Assembly (NCBI GenBank): GCA_964521195.1
Contig: CAZFRE010000001.1
Location: forward strand, 62,001-126,000
Length of the DNA: 64,000 bases
Reading direction: 5' to 3'
DNA from: CAWDNM01 sp964521195
GTDB lineage: Bacteria; Actinomycetota; Coriobacteriia; Anaerosomatales; JAAXUF01
Program-made: the position numbers and the translations under genes
Notes under the pieces: model-generated
The model's input: the letters and a program-made list of their open reading frames with translations, nothing else
Databases searched by the model: none
Told to the model about the DNA's origin: nothing
Part shown: piece after piece, positions 24,401 through 32,875 of the stretch
Numbering within the stretch: position 1 is the first letter of the stretch
Layout: every line of letters begins with the position of its first letter

Positions 24401-25703
24401 CGACGAGTCGATCACGCTCACCGGCACGACGGCGACCTCTCTCGCCCACGCGAACCTGATGGCGACCGTGGTCGTGAAGAGCTCCGATGGCCTGACGACG
24501 TACACGCAGGGGACCCACTACACGGTGGACTACCCCGGCGGCAAGATCACCCGCACGTCGACATCCACGATTCCGAGCGGCGCATCGGTGCTCGTCACCT
24601 ATGCGTACAACGGTACCGTCACCGGTTCCGAGTGGGTTGCCGAGGCGGTGTACCGCGAGATGTGTCTCCCGAGCGCCAATGGAGGCACCCTCTGGATCTA
24701 CACCGGCGCGTACAACAACCTCTCGACGAGCCCGACGGACAACAAGGCCGCTTGGCAGCCGGCATGGGTCTGCCTCAACCGCGCGAAGAACCGCGATCGC
24801 ACGGACGACGGCAACACCCTCGCGTACCACGGCTGGGGCTACGCGTGGCTCGTCAACCGGCGCGTGCTCTACAACAACTCCGAAGTCGTTGGCGACGTCG
24901 CCGACTTCTTCATGGGCCCGGACTCGGCTTCGAGACTGTTCGTCTCCACGAGCACCGCGGTTCTCAACTACTCGCGCTGGTACCGCACGATCCACCGTCT
25001 CTCGGACCTGCCCAGCCCGGTTCTCGCAGGCGACACGACCAGCCCGCACTACGCTGGGACTGCGTACTCGCTCGCGGGCCGCTTCTCGGCTCACACCGAG
25101 CCGTACGAGACGCCGCGGCAGAACCTGCTGGCAAAATGGGGCCGCAACACCCGGTACACCGCAACGGCGCCTGCGTCGAACCTGCCGTGGAACCTGGTCA
25201 AGGACGACACCCGCGTTGCTGGCCGAGGCTACGTCAACGGCGTTGGCGGCAAGACCGTCACCGACCCGTCGGCCGCAAGCTTCCCGCTGGTGCTGACCTC
25301 CATCCGGTGCGTCGAGCACTTCCAGGGTGGCCCGATCACCCGTAACAACTGGTGGAACGTCGAGCTCGAGCCCGAGCCGTGGATCGAGATCAACTCCTCC
25401 GACGCCGGCAAGTACGGCATCAAGGACGGCGACTACGTCAAGGTCATCACCGCCCGTATCGTCAACGATGCAGGCGCAACGGTGATGCCCGCCAGCTATG
25501 GCTCAGGCTTCCGCGCCCGCGTGGGTACGGGCCTCACCTCGAGCCAGAAGGTGGCCCCGGGTGTGGTCGCGATCCCGTGGCACTGGGGTGACAAGGGTCT
25601 GTCGACCGGCTCGCGCGCGAACGACATCTGTATCGATGCGTTCGACTCGAACACGGCGATACCCGAGTACAAGGCCTGTCTCTGCAAGATCGAGAAGATG
25701 TAG
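21435..25703 (+). CDS. fdhA: Selenocysteine-containing formate dehydrogenase catalytic subunit with three inserted Ig-like repeats
   Basis: A 1422-residue protein read through an in-frame TGA at 22086-22088 as selenocysteine (Sec218). Around it the protein reads VEHQARI-U-HSSTVAGLAAAFGRG, the Sec site of FdnG-type enzymes, and the frame continues unbroken on both sides. A Tat signal (TRRAFVK, residues 14-20) sends it out of the cytoplasm. A [4Fe-4S] set C-x2-C-x3-C (TCPYCSASC) with GGLCSKGAGS follows. Further bis-MGD blocks are VVDPRKTRTA and GGGINALRGIHNVQGSTDMG. FdnG-type subunits are near 1015 residues; most of the excess here is three similar 72-75-residue repeats at about 376-450, 552-623 and 988-1060. 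ATG 21435 follows GGAGG. It is part of an operon with the FeS subunit and a multihaem cytochrome. Confidence 0.92.
22086..22131 (+). promoter_or_regulatory. Bacterial SECIS element directing Sec at UGA
   Basis: Directly after the UGA, CTCGTCC (22091-22097) pairs perfectly with GGACGAG (22125-22131). An apical stem GGCC-GGTCT-GGCC (22103-22115) shows the GGUCU loop of the E. coli fdhF SECIS. The loop starts 18 bases after the UGA and a bulge-position U lies 14 bases after it (22102), both the same spacing as in fdhF as I recall it. SelA, SelB, SelD and tRNA-Sec are not in the window and must be encoded elsewhere. Confidence 0.9.
22560..22785 (+). repeat. Inserted Ig-like repeat 1 within fdhA (residues about 376-450)
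   Basis: The segment opens VLDESVVLTGTAATALANAG, continues VVTSSDGLTTYAATDYTLD and closes GATVLVDYTY. It interrupts the FdnG-type sequence between NGSFFNDG and the following ALMTNVAG. Confidence 0.8.
23085..23304 (+). repeat. Inserted Ig-like repeat 2 within fdhA (residues about 552-623)
   Basis: The segment opens VTITDRSVTMTGTVAQTLGH, continues VVTSSDGLTTYTLTTDYTID and closes GQTVLVDFTG. It lies between ANSRCATSP and the resumed enzyme text PAYRATTMLYAMG. Confidence 0.8.
24396..24612 (+). repeat. Inserted Ig-like repeat 3 within fdhA (residues about 988-1060)
   Basis: The segment opens VVDESITLTGTTATSLAHAN, continues VVKSSDGLTTYTQGTHYTVD and closes GASVLVTYAYNG. It lies between KVISDPLTYQAT and the resumed SEWVAEAVYREM. 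Confidence 0.8.
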
Positions 25704-25716
25704 GGAGGTGTGAACA

Positions 25717-26655
25717 ATGACTGTTATGGCGATTCTCCAGGATGCCGACAAGTGCATGCGCTGCAACGGGTGCGTTATTGCCTGCAAGCGCGAGTGGAAC
25801 CTCGCTTCGCCGACTAGCATCTCAGACGTCATCCCGCAGAGGTCCATCGTGAACCCGCGCCAGCGGCTCGCGATCAAGAGCCTCAAGCGTGGCGACATGG
25901 GCCCGTTCGTCCGCTTCAGCTGCTGGCACTGCCCGGATCCCCCCTGCGCCTATGAGTGCCCGTACGGGGCGATCAAGAAGGAGCCGACGGGTGCGATCAA
26001 CGTCGATGCGTCGAAGTGCCAGCCCAACCTGTGCAACACCGGCCCGGGGCCCAAGCCCTGCGAGGTCGGCTGCCAGCGCGGTGGCTACCCGAAGGTAGGC
26101 CAGGTCTACGCTTCCGGTCCCTATGCCGGCGAGCAGAAGATGAACAAGTGCACGCTGTGCACGGGCCGTGCCGGCGCCGATGGCGTGGTCGATGCGAGCA
26201 CCGCTCTTCCGACGCGCGCTCGCAAGAACTCGTCGGGCGACTTCGTCAGCGATCTGCCGCTTCCTAGCGGTGGAGTGCTCCCGAATCCGACGGTCCCCGA
26301 ACTCGCACACGAGCCGGCATGCGTCTCTTCGTGCCCGGCCAAGGCGATGAAGTGGGACTCGAAGGCTAATATCCTCGCGTACTTGAACGATCCCGCGAAC
26401 GGGTTCAAGCTCTCCAACGGTACGCAGAACTGGATCGGCAACGGCGCGATCTACTGGGCAAGCAAGAAGGTCTTGCTCACCCCGCCCAAGGCCGACCCGT
26501 TCATCGAGGATCATGTCGCACCGATGGCGAGCAGCATGCTCTCCTCGGGCCGCATGGTTGTTCCGACGCTCGTGCTCGGCGGACTCGCCGCCCTCGGTGC
26601 CCGCAAGGCTCGGGTGGCTGCCGAAGAAGCCGACGCTGTGAAAGAGGAGGTGTAG
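25717..26655 (+). CDS. fdhB: Formate dehydrogenase iron-sulphur subunit (FdhB-like) with C-terminal anchor
   Basis: A 312-residue electron-transfer subunit. Four Cys groups fit a four-cluster FdnH/DmsB-type ferredoxin: CMRCNGCVIAC near residue 10, CWHCPDPPCAYECP near 70, CQPNLCNTG-x-CEVGC near 100, and CTLCTGRAG near 146 with CVSSCPAKA near 205. A weakly hydrophobic segment near 272-292 may anchor it to the membrane. There is no Tat signal, as expected for a subunit carried out with the Tat-bearing partner. The start follows GGGAGGTG, and the multihaem cytochrome begins three bases after its stop. Confidence 0.9.
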   Translation: MTVMAILQDADKCMRCNGCVIACKREWNLASPTSISDVIPQRSIVNPRQRLAIKSLKRGDMGPFVRFSCWHCPDPPCAYECPYGAIKKEPTGAINVDASKCQPNLCNTGPGPKPCEVGCQRGGYPKVGQVYASGPYAGEQKMNKCTLCTGRAGADGVVDASTALPTRARKNSSGDFVSDLPLPSGGVLPNPTVPELAHEPACVSSCPAKAMKWDSKANILAYLNDPANGFKLSNGTQNWIGNGAIYWASKKVLLTPPKADPFIEDHVAPMASSMLSSGRMVVPTLVLGGLAALGARKARVAAEEADAVKEEV

Positions 26656-26658
26656 GAC

Positions 26659-27927
26659 ATGACGACCAAGAGACTTGCACTCGCACTCGTCCTCGCCGCC
26701 GTGGTGTTGATGGTTCCGTCGGTCGCATTCGGCAACTTCGCGATTCACGGCAACTACGTGCAGGACACTGACGCGTGCGCCGGTTGTCACCGTGCCCACA
26801 CGTCGGTTTCCACGATCACCTGGACCGATTCGGCCGCAGGTGACCAGCACTCCGCTCTGCTCGTGACGTCAGCCACTGAGATGTGGCAGTTCTGCTACGC
26901 GTGCCACGACGCCACGAACCAGGGCTCGGACACCAACGTCCAGCAGGGCATCTACACCGGTACGCTGTACGGCAGCACGGACGCCACGCTCAACGGTGGT
27001 GGCTTCGAAGAGGTCGACGGTGCACCGGTCACGTCCACCCACATGTACAAGGGCTCCAGCTGGGGCGCGTACGGCGGTGGCTACTTCGGTGACGGCAAGA
27101 CCTTCGCCGCTGACTACAGCGACGCCGGTCAGGGCCCCGATGCATTCATGAACGGTACGGGCAACGCCATCAAGATGGACTGCGCGACCTGCCATGACCC
27201 GCACGGTTCGCCCAACTACCGCATCCTGAAGACCGTCGTGAACGGCAACATCGTCGGCGAGTACACGCCCACCGGCGACCCGACCGATCCCGACCCGAAC
27301 GGCTTCGTGTCCTCCGTCGAGACCGGATGGCCGACCAACGGCTTCCGTCTGCACACCGCGTATCCGGGATACCAGCCGGACTACACGACGGCCCGTTACG
27401 CCAAGGGCTATGACATGCAGACCTCGGCGATCAACACCACCAAGGGCATGAGCGGTTGGTGCGCTGGCTGCCACAGCACGTACCTCGGCCCGGTCGAGAC
27501 GTTCACCCGCACCAATGGTGTCGGCGTCGAGACCACCTATGCCAGCGTCGCGAGCACGTACAACGCCGGCGACGGCGGCGGCCTGGCCCTGCGTCACAAG
27601 CACCCGATCAACGTCGAGCTCGATACCTACAACGGTCCCGACAAGTCGTCGATGATCGTGACGGACACGACGCTGCCGCTTGCGCATAACCTTGCTGAAG
27701 CGGGCTCGCACACCAACCAGTCTTCGGACTGGATCGAGTGCCTGACCTGCCACCGCGCCCACGGTACCGCGGCTGACATGACCGGCTACGCGTCCAACGC
27801 TGGCGCAGCATCGGTCGTGGACACCGACGGTATCGCTCGCAACGAGTTCGTCGCGCAAAACCCGGTGCCCTCTGCACTCCTGCGCTACGACAATCGTGGC
27901 GTGTGCGAGAGGTGTCACAACAAGTAA
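26659..27927 (+). CDS. Secreted six-haem c-type cytochrome
   Basis: A 422-residue protein with a signal peptide (about residues 1-25). Six CxxCH haem sites are visible: CAGCH 40, CYACH 79, CATCH 175, CAGCH 268, CLTCH 361 and CERCH 416. The last is only seven residues from the C-terminus. Spacing is wide and several sites carry CxxCHxAH or CxxCHDPH, as in doubled-CXXCH cytochromes. It follows the FeS subunit by three bases and is closed by a terminator, so it is probably the electron acceptor for the formate dehydrogenase on the outer side of the membrane. There is no NrfD or cytochrome b gamma subunit next to it. Confidence 0.9.
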   Translation: MTTKRLALALVLAAVVLMVPSVAFGNFAIHGNYVQDTDACAGCHRAHTSVSTITWTDSAAGDQHSALLVTSATEMWQFCYACHDATNQGSDTNVQQGIYTGTLYGSTDATLNGGGFEEVDGAPVTSTHMYKGSSWGAYGGGYFGDGKTFAADYSDAGQGPDAFMNGTGNAIKMDCATCHDPHGSPNYRILKTVVNGNIVGEYTPTGDPTDPDPNGFVSSVETGWPTNGFRLHTAYPGYQPDYTTARYAKGYDMQTSAINTTKGMSGWCAGCHSTYLGPVETFTRTNGVGVETTYASVASTYNAGDGGGLALRHKHPINVELDTYNGPDKSSMIVTDTTLPLAHNLAEAGSHTNQSSDWIECLTCHRAHGTAADMTGYASNAGAASVVDTDGIARNEFVAQNPVPSALLRYDNRGVCERCHNK

Positions 27928-27967
27928 GGAGCTGAGCGTGCGTGCCGGCGCGCTTCTGCTACGGTGG

Positions 27968-27996
27968 AAGGGCCGGGGAGGAATCCCCGGCCCTTT
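27968..27996 (+). terminator. Intrinsic terminator of the fdh operon
   Basis: AAGGGCCGGGG (27968-27978), loop AGGAAT, CCCCGGCCCTT (27985-27995), followed by a short pyrimidine run TTTCCCT. It is 40 bases after the cytochrome stop. The next gene starts only about 10 bases downstream. Confidence 0.8.
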
Positions 27997-28005
27997 CCCT
28001 ATCGA

Positions 28006-29481
28006 ATGAGCCCTCCCGAGGTCGGTTTGGAGCGCCCGTTGGCCGAGCGTCCACGAAAGGTGCTGCCCGCCGCACTCGCCGCCCTTGTCGGCGCGGCCGG
28101 CAGCTTCGTGCTGTCCACCATCGCGATGGACACGATGGCCGACACGGCTCTCGTCGGGCTATCCGCCTGCGTGGCGTTTCTGTTCGTGCTGGCGATCCAA
28201 GGTGCGTCCGGTCTCCGCGCCCTGCGTGCTGCCGAGAGGGGCTCCCTCGCGCTGGCGGCATCCGGTGGGGCGCTTGCCCTGTGGGCGGCGCCGTTGCTCA
28301 CGCTCTCGCAGCGGGCATCTGACTCACCGTCCGGCGCCGACGTCCTGTTCATGACCACGTCGGCATGGGGGCTCGCCGTCGTGGCTGCATCGTTCGGGGT
28401 TCGGAGCCAGCGGCCGCCGGTGACAGCACTCGCCGGGGCGGTGGCCTGCGTCGCGGGTGCCGCTGGCCTGCTCGTCAGCTGGGAGAGCCCAAGCTCCTTC
28501 GCGCCGTTCGCGAAGTTCCCGGTCCGCGAGGCGCTCATGCTTGCGGCGGGCGTGCTGTTCGCCGCAGGCGTGTTGGCGCTTGCGACCGCCGCGCGCAAGG
28601 CGGGAACCCGTGTGGCCGCGCTTGCAGGGCTTGGCTCGGCGGCCGCACTCGGGCTCGTCTCGGCGCTTCCCAGCCTCCCGGCTGCCGATGAGATCGGGCG
28701 GGGGGCGCTCTTCCCGTGCCTGTATCTGGGCGTCATGGGTACCATATTCGCCTTGGGATGGATCCACGCCTCGAACGAGGTCGGCGTGTCGCGCGCATCG
28801 GTGCCGCTGTTCGGCGTACCGATCGCCGTGATGTCGCTGTCCGCACTCGAGCGGGTCACGACCGTCTATGGGCCCGACCCCGTCAACTGGCCCGCGGCTC
28901 TGTCGGGGGCCGCCGTGATCATCGCGGGATGTGCGGTGGTCTGGCTCGCTGTACCCGTTGAGCGAGCGGAGTCGACCCAAGGGCGCCGTCTCTCCCTTGC
29001 GTTGGGCATCGCCGTGGCAGGCTTCGCGGCCGCTGCAGCGTCACTGCTCACGCCGGCGCTTAGCGCCGTGTCTGAAGGTGGCACCGGAGTGCCGTTTCGG
29101 GCGGAATGGACGATGGTCGGAGCGGAATCGGCGTCCGGCTGGCTGGTCCTTGCTGCGGCTGGCCTGACGCTTGCATCTGTGTGGATGGCTCGGCGTGGCG
29201 GAACGCCGGTCACATGGGTCCCGGCCGCGGTCGCTGCGGTCGTGGCTTGCGTGGCGGTCATCCCGTTGCGTGACCTCACGTTGCACACGTGGAACCGGTG
29301 GGTCCCTGCCGACGTCCAACAGACGTACGGGACGGAGTACTCTCGTCTGGTGACAGGATTCGTAGTCGACCCGACTCGGCTGGTCGCAGTGGTGCTCTCG
29401 CTGGTCGCGCTCGTGCTAGTGGCGGCGACGGTACGCCGAGCAGGTTCGGCTGGACAGCTACTCGAGGAGGACGCGCGATGA
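28006..29481 (+). CDS. Polytopic membrane protein, EamA-like
   Basis: A 491-residue protein with about 12-14 hydrophobic segments. The middle part (FALGWIHASNEVGVSRASVP, GAAVIIAGCAVVWLA) resembles the second half of EamA/DMT transporters; the last 150 residues add further membrane segments. No substrate can be named. ATG 28006 is used although there is no clear ribosome site and the fdh terminator ends just upstream, so the start and its promoter are uncertain. It overlaps the following lipoprotein gene by four bases. Confidence 0.65.
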   Translation: MSPPEVGLERPLAERPRKVLPAALAALVGAAGSFVLSTIAMDTMADTALVGLSACVAFLFVLAIQGASGLRALRAAERGSLALAASGGALALWAAPLLTLSQRASDSPSGADVLFMTTSAWGLAVVAASFGVRSQRPPVTALAGAVACVAGAAGLLVSWESPSSFAPFAKFPVREALMLAAGVLFAAGVLALATAARKAGTRVAALAGLGSAAALGLVSALPSLPAADEIGRGALFPCLYLGVMGTIFALGWIHASNEVGVSRASVPLFGVPIAVMSLSALERVTTVYGPDPVNWPAALSGAAVIIAGCAVVWLAVPVERAESTQGRRLSLALGIAVAGFAAAAASLLTPALSAVSEGGTGVPFRAEWTMVGAESASGWLVLAAAGLTLASVWMARRGGTPVTWVPAAVAAVVACVAVIPLRDLTLHTWNRWVPADVQQTYGTEYSRLVTGFVVDPTRLVAVVLSLVALVLVAATVRRAGSAGQLLEEDAR

Positions 29482-30326
29482 GGCGTCTTGTCAGGTTCGG
29501 ACTGGCCGCCGCGATGGTAGTGGTGGTCGGGGCGGTGTCGGCGTGCCAGCGTACGGTCGAGGTCCAGACCGGGACGCGGATCGTGGACGCGCAGGGCCGC
29601 GTGATCTCCGAGGACATCCAGACACTGCGCGTGCCTCCGGAGAGCGCGAGTGCGTATCGGATCAACACCATCACCCAGGAGTCGACCTCAAGCCCGCAGA
29701 TAGCGGCGCTCTACGCCGACGCCCAGTCCGCGATCGCCGCGGGGGATCTCAAGACGGCCGGGCAGAAGCTCGCCGAGGTCATCGCTCTCGATGCGAGCTT
29801 CGGCAAGGCCAAGCAGCAAGCCGACGCGATCGCCAAGGGCGAGAAGGTCAAGCCGGACACGTCGAACCCCACTTCGAACCCAAAGCCGTCGACTCCGTCG
29901 ACCACCACCGGTACTCCCGGCGGCAAGCCCCCCGTGGAGAACGGCTCGGCGCTCACGCGATGGACACCGGACGTGCTCACCGGCTTCACGGCCGCGGTTG
30001 CCGCCGTCGACCCGCTGTCGGTCTCGCGGCAGTACACGCCCAACATGGGTAATCCGGCGAGCTCGCTCGTCATCGTCGCCGAGCAGTTCCGCAACTCGAC
30101 GGCTGCCAAGCGCGCCCTGAAGTCGAACGTGAAGGACCGATACCCGGACAACTCCAGCTCATCCACGGTCAACGGGCATACGGTCTACTTCGGTACCGAT
30201 GGCAAGTTCGCCGTCGCGGGGTTCACCGACGGCGCGGTGATGGTCGCGCTCGAGGCATCGCCACGATCCGGGTCGGCCTCGTCGATGAAGAGCGTGCTCT
30301 CGCAGGCGGTCGAGCAGCTGCCGTAG
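29478..30326 (+). CDS. Secreted lipoprotein with short helical-repeat region
   Basis: A 282-residue protein. A signal peptide ends in lipobox-like VSAC at about residue 23. About 75-120 (IAALYADAQSAIAAGDLKTA) looks like one or two TPR-type helices. A Thr/Pro/Ser linker (about 130-155) leads to a C-terminal domain of about 120 residues (SLVIVAEQFRNSTAAKRALK, VYFGTDGKFAVAGFTDGAVM). It is translationally coupled (ATGA) to the membrane protein upstream. I recognise no family for the last domain. Confidence 0.7.
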   Translation: MRRLVRFGLAAAMVVVVGAVSACQRTVEVQTGTRIVDAQGRVISEDIQTLRVPPESASAYRINTITQESTSSPQIAALYADAQSAIAAGDLKTAGQKLAEVIALDASFGKAKQQADAIAKGEKVKPDTSNPTSNPKPSTPSTTTGTPGGKPPVENGSALTRWTPDVLTGFTAAVAAVDPLSVSRQYTPNMGNPASSLVIVAEQFRNSTAAKRALKSNVKDRYPDNSSSSTVNGHTVYFGTDGKFAVAGFTDGAVMVALEASPRSGSASSMKSVLSQAVEQLP

Positions 30327-30353
30327 TGGCCCGTACGCGGACTCCGCACGCGG

Positions 30354-31202
30354 CTACCGCCGCCGGCTCGCGCCTCCGCGGCCCCGCGCTCGCGGTCCGT
30401 GCTCGTTCTCGTCGGTGAGAAGGGGCACGTCGCCGGTTCTGATGCTCCCCGAGTAGAGGTCTTCAGCGAACCGCTCGAACGCGGGCACGGTCACGAGGCC
30501 GCCGACGCGCGAGGCGATCCTCTCGGCGAGTTCGTCGGGGGTGAGCTGTGCGTCGCTGGCGAGGACGACGATGTTGCGCGAGTCGTCGACGGCGTTCTCC
30601 GCGATGCCGAGCGGGAAGACCCACACGTTGCGCCAGACGTTGGCGAGTGTGCGGTGCAAGCTGCGGAACATCCGCGAGTGCGGCCCGTAGACGGCGCCGA
30701 ACACGTTCCACGCGATGACGCCGTCTCCAGACAGGCGGTCCTTGCACTCGCGCATGAACTCCTCGGTGAGCAGCGGGCGCGGGACGCGGTCGTCGTCGAA
30801 GGCGTCGACCACGATGATGTCGTAGGGCTCGGTGCGCCGCGAGAGGAACTCGCGGCCGTCGGCGATGTGGACGTCGATGCGCTCGTCGTCCGGGAGTTCG
30901 AAGAGCGCGTAGGCTACCTCGACGACCTCGCCGTCGATCTCGGCGACATCGATGTGCATGGCAGGGTAGTCGCGCCACATGCGCTTCACGAGGGAGCCGC
31001 CGCCGAGGCCGATGACGAGCGTGCGCGTCGCATCGGGCTTCACTGCGAGCGTGATGTGCAGGTAGCCGACGTACTCGATGGTGGTCTCGAACGGGTCGTC
31101 GATGAGCATCGAGCTCTGCTGGTTGCGCTCGAACTTGAGCAGCCGCACACCCTCGTTGTCGGTGACGGTGAGCCGGTGGTAAGGGGAGTCGAAGTCAGGC
31201 AT
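30354..31202 (-). CDS. Spermidine-synthase-like protein
   Basis: A 282-residue protein with a Rossmann methyltransferase-type fold of the spermidine synthase family. The glycine motif VIGLGGGSLVKRM lies near residue 62, DVAEIDGEVVEVA near 84 and DIIVVDAFDDDRVPRPL near 127, where spermidine synthases carry the catalytic Asp. It is shorter at the N-terminus than classical SpeE. Many such proteins have no polyamine activity, so only the fold is claimed. It starts at the last base of the carbonic anhydrase stop, and is third in a minus-strand operon. Its tail is Arg/Gly-rich. Confidence 0.75.
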   Translation of the reverse strand: MPDFDSPYHRLTVTDNEGVRLLKFERNQQSSMLIDDPFETTIEYVGYLHITLAVKPDATRTLVIGLGGGSLVKRMWRDYPAMHIDVAEIDGEVVEVAYALFELPDDERIDVHIADGREFLSRRTEPYDIIVVDAFDDDRVPRPLLTEEFMRECKDRLSGDGVIAWNVFGAVYGPHSRMFRSLHRTLANVWRNVWVFPLGIAENAVDDSRNIVVLASDAQLTPDELAERIASRVGGLVTVPAFERFAEDLYSGSIRTGDVPLLTDENEHGPRARGRGGASRRR

Positions 31203-31747
31203 CAGTCGAGCCAGTGCACCTCGCCGCTCGCGAGCTGGTAGGCCGCGCCGACGACAACCGGGTGGTCCTCAGGGAAGCCTGCGAAGTCGAACCACTCGCG
31301 CATCTCGGCGACGGACTCGACGACGTGCTCGTCGACCGCCTCGGCGAGCGTGGCGGACTCGATGTGGATGTGGTCGGTGACCGGCGCGAGGTAGGCCGGC
31401 GCGTCGCCGCTCATCGCGGCGGTGACTGCCCCGCAGTCCTCGTGCCCGAGCACGACCACGAGCTGCGCGCCGAGTGCCTCAACGGCGTAGCGCACGCTTG
31501 CGTAGCCGGCCTCGGAGATGACGTGGCCGGCGGTACGCACGACGAAGAGCTCGCCCGGCCCTACGTCGAAGAGCGTCTCGACGGGTACGCGCGAGTCCGA
31601 GCAGCCCACGACAACGGCCCACGGCTGCTGCCCGTCGACGAACGCCTGGCGCTGGGCGGGCGTGAAGTGCGGCCTTTGCCGACCTTCCGCGAAGCGCTCG
31701 TTGCCCTCGCGCAGCATGTGGAGTGCGATGTCAGCGGGGTGGCTCAC
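31202..31747 (-). CDS. Beta-class carbonic anhydrase
   Basis: A 181-residue zinc enzyme interconverting CO2 and bicarbonate. The zinc ligands are visible as VGCSDSRVPVE (Cys, Asp) near residue 47 and VLGHEDCGAV (His, Cys) near 100. Family blocks GPGELFVVRTAGHV and SVRYAVEALGAQLVVV lie between. The length is normal for prokaryotic beta enzymes. It overlaps the cysteine-synthase-like gene by four bases and the spermidine-synthase-like gene by one base. CO2 supply or pH control in an anaerobe using formate is a reasonable inference. Confidence 0.93.
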   Translation of the reverse strand: MSHPADIALHMLREGNERFAEGRQRPHFTPAQRQAFVDGQQPWAVVVGCSDSRVPVETLFDVGPGELFVVRTAGHVISEAGYASVRYAVEALGAQLVVVLGHEDCGAVTAAMSGDAPAYLAPVTDHIHIESATLAEAVDEHVVESVAEMREWFDFAGFPEDHPVVVGAAYQLASGEVHWLD

Positions 31748-32721
31748 GGGCGTTCCTCCTTTGAGAGCATCTGCTCGAGGTAGCTCGGAGCCTTCTGGCT
31801 CGAGTCAGGCGCGATGGCGACAGCAACCCCGCTCGCGCGGTTGTCTCGCAGCCACCGCAACGCGCCGGCGAGACACGCCGCCGCCGAGGAGCCCACGAGA
31901 AGCGACTCGTCACGGTGAAGTCGCCGTGCGGTGTCGAGCGCCGCCGGGTCGTCGACGTAGACGATCTCGTCGATGACGTCGCGGTCGAGGATCTTGGGCA
32001 CGGCAGTCTCCTCCATGTTCTTGAGACCGCTGATGTGGTGTCCCGTGACCGGCTCGGTCGCGATGACACGGATGGAAGGGTCGCGCTCTTTGAGGTAGCG
32101 GCCTGCGCCGCTGACTGTGCCGCCGGTGCCGAGACCCGCGAAGAAGTAGCGGATCCGGCCTTCCGTCTGCGCCCAGATCTCGGGGCCGGTCGTCTCGTAG
32201 TGAGCGCGGGCGTTGTCGGGGTTGTCGTACTGGTTGGGCATCACGAATTCGTCGCTCGCCTCAAGCGTCTGCTCGGCCATGTCCATCGCGACGTCCATCG
32301 GGTGACGACCCTCGACGCCGACGAGTGGAGTGGGTACCACTTCGGCCCCGAACGCGCGCAGCAGCACGGACTTCTCGGCGGGCATGGAGGCGGGGACGAT
32401 GGCGCGCATCGGTCGGCCCTCGAGGGCACACAGCGCCGCGAGCGCGATGCCGGTGTTGCCACTGGTGGGCTCGAGCACGGTGCGGCCGGCGAGCTCGCCG
32501 CGCGCATCCATCGCAGAGAGCATCCACTTCGCCGCACGGTCCTTCACCGAGCCGAACGGGTTCATCCACTCGAGCTTCACGAGCAGCTCGACACCTTCGG
32601 GGGCGAGCCGGGACAGCGCCACGATCGGCGTGGGGTTCTCGGCGTCGCCGATCATCTCGGCGAGCGACGCGTAGCGCTTCAGGCGAGAGTCCTTGCCGAG
32701 ACGGTCCGGGGTGTCGCTCAT
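31744..32721 (-). CDS. Cysteine synthase-like PLP enzyme
   Basis: A 325-residue fold-type II PLP enzyme. VKLEWMNPFGSVKDRAAKWM carries the PLP Lys near residue 60, EPTSGNTGIALAALCA is the cofactor loop near 87, and FFAGLGTGGTVSGAGRYLKE and the Ser-rich LLVGSSAAACLAGAL follow. It fits O-acetylserine sulphhydrylase or cystathionine beta-synthase-type enzymes; the exact substrate is unclear. The start at 32721 is chosen for its AGGAG site; a longer frame upstream has no support. It is first in the three-gene minus-strand operon. Confidence 0.85.
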   Translation of the reverse strand: MSDTPDRLGKDSRLKRYASLAEMIGDAENPTPIVALSRLAPEGVELLVKLEWMNPFGSVKDRAAKWMLSAMDARGELAGRTVLEPTSGNTGIALAALCALEGRPMRAIVPASMPAEKSVLLRAFGAEVVPTPLVGVEGRHPMDVAMDMAEQTLEASDEFVMPNQYDNPDNARAHYETTGPEIWAQTEGRIRYFFAGLGTGGTVSGAGRYLKERDPSIRVIATEPVTGHHISGLKNMEETAVPKILDRDVIDEIVYVDDPAALDTARRLHRDESLLVGSSAAACLAGALRWLRDNRASGVAVAIAPDSSQKAPSYLEQMLSKEERP

Positions 32722-32875
32722 CGCGTGGCTCCTGTGTGCGGGGGCGTACGCAAGAGGATAGCGCAGGTGGCCGCCTCGCCGCTGCCATGGCGTGGGCCGC
32801 GTCCGCACACTTGTGGTGTGACGCGCCGAGTTGCACCATGAGATCACGACGACCTGCCGGGAAGGCGGAGGCCGC

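Noticed and set aside
22560..24612. Inteins or mobile insertions inside fdhA
   Set aside because: The three inserts are short, similar to each other, keep the frame and lack intein splice or endonuclease motifs. They read as repeated beta domains.
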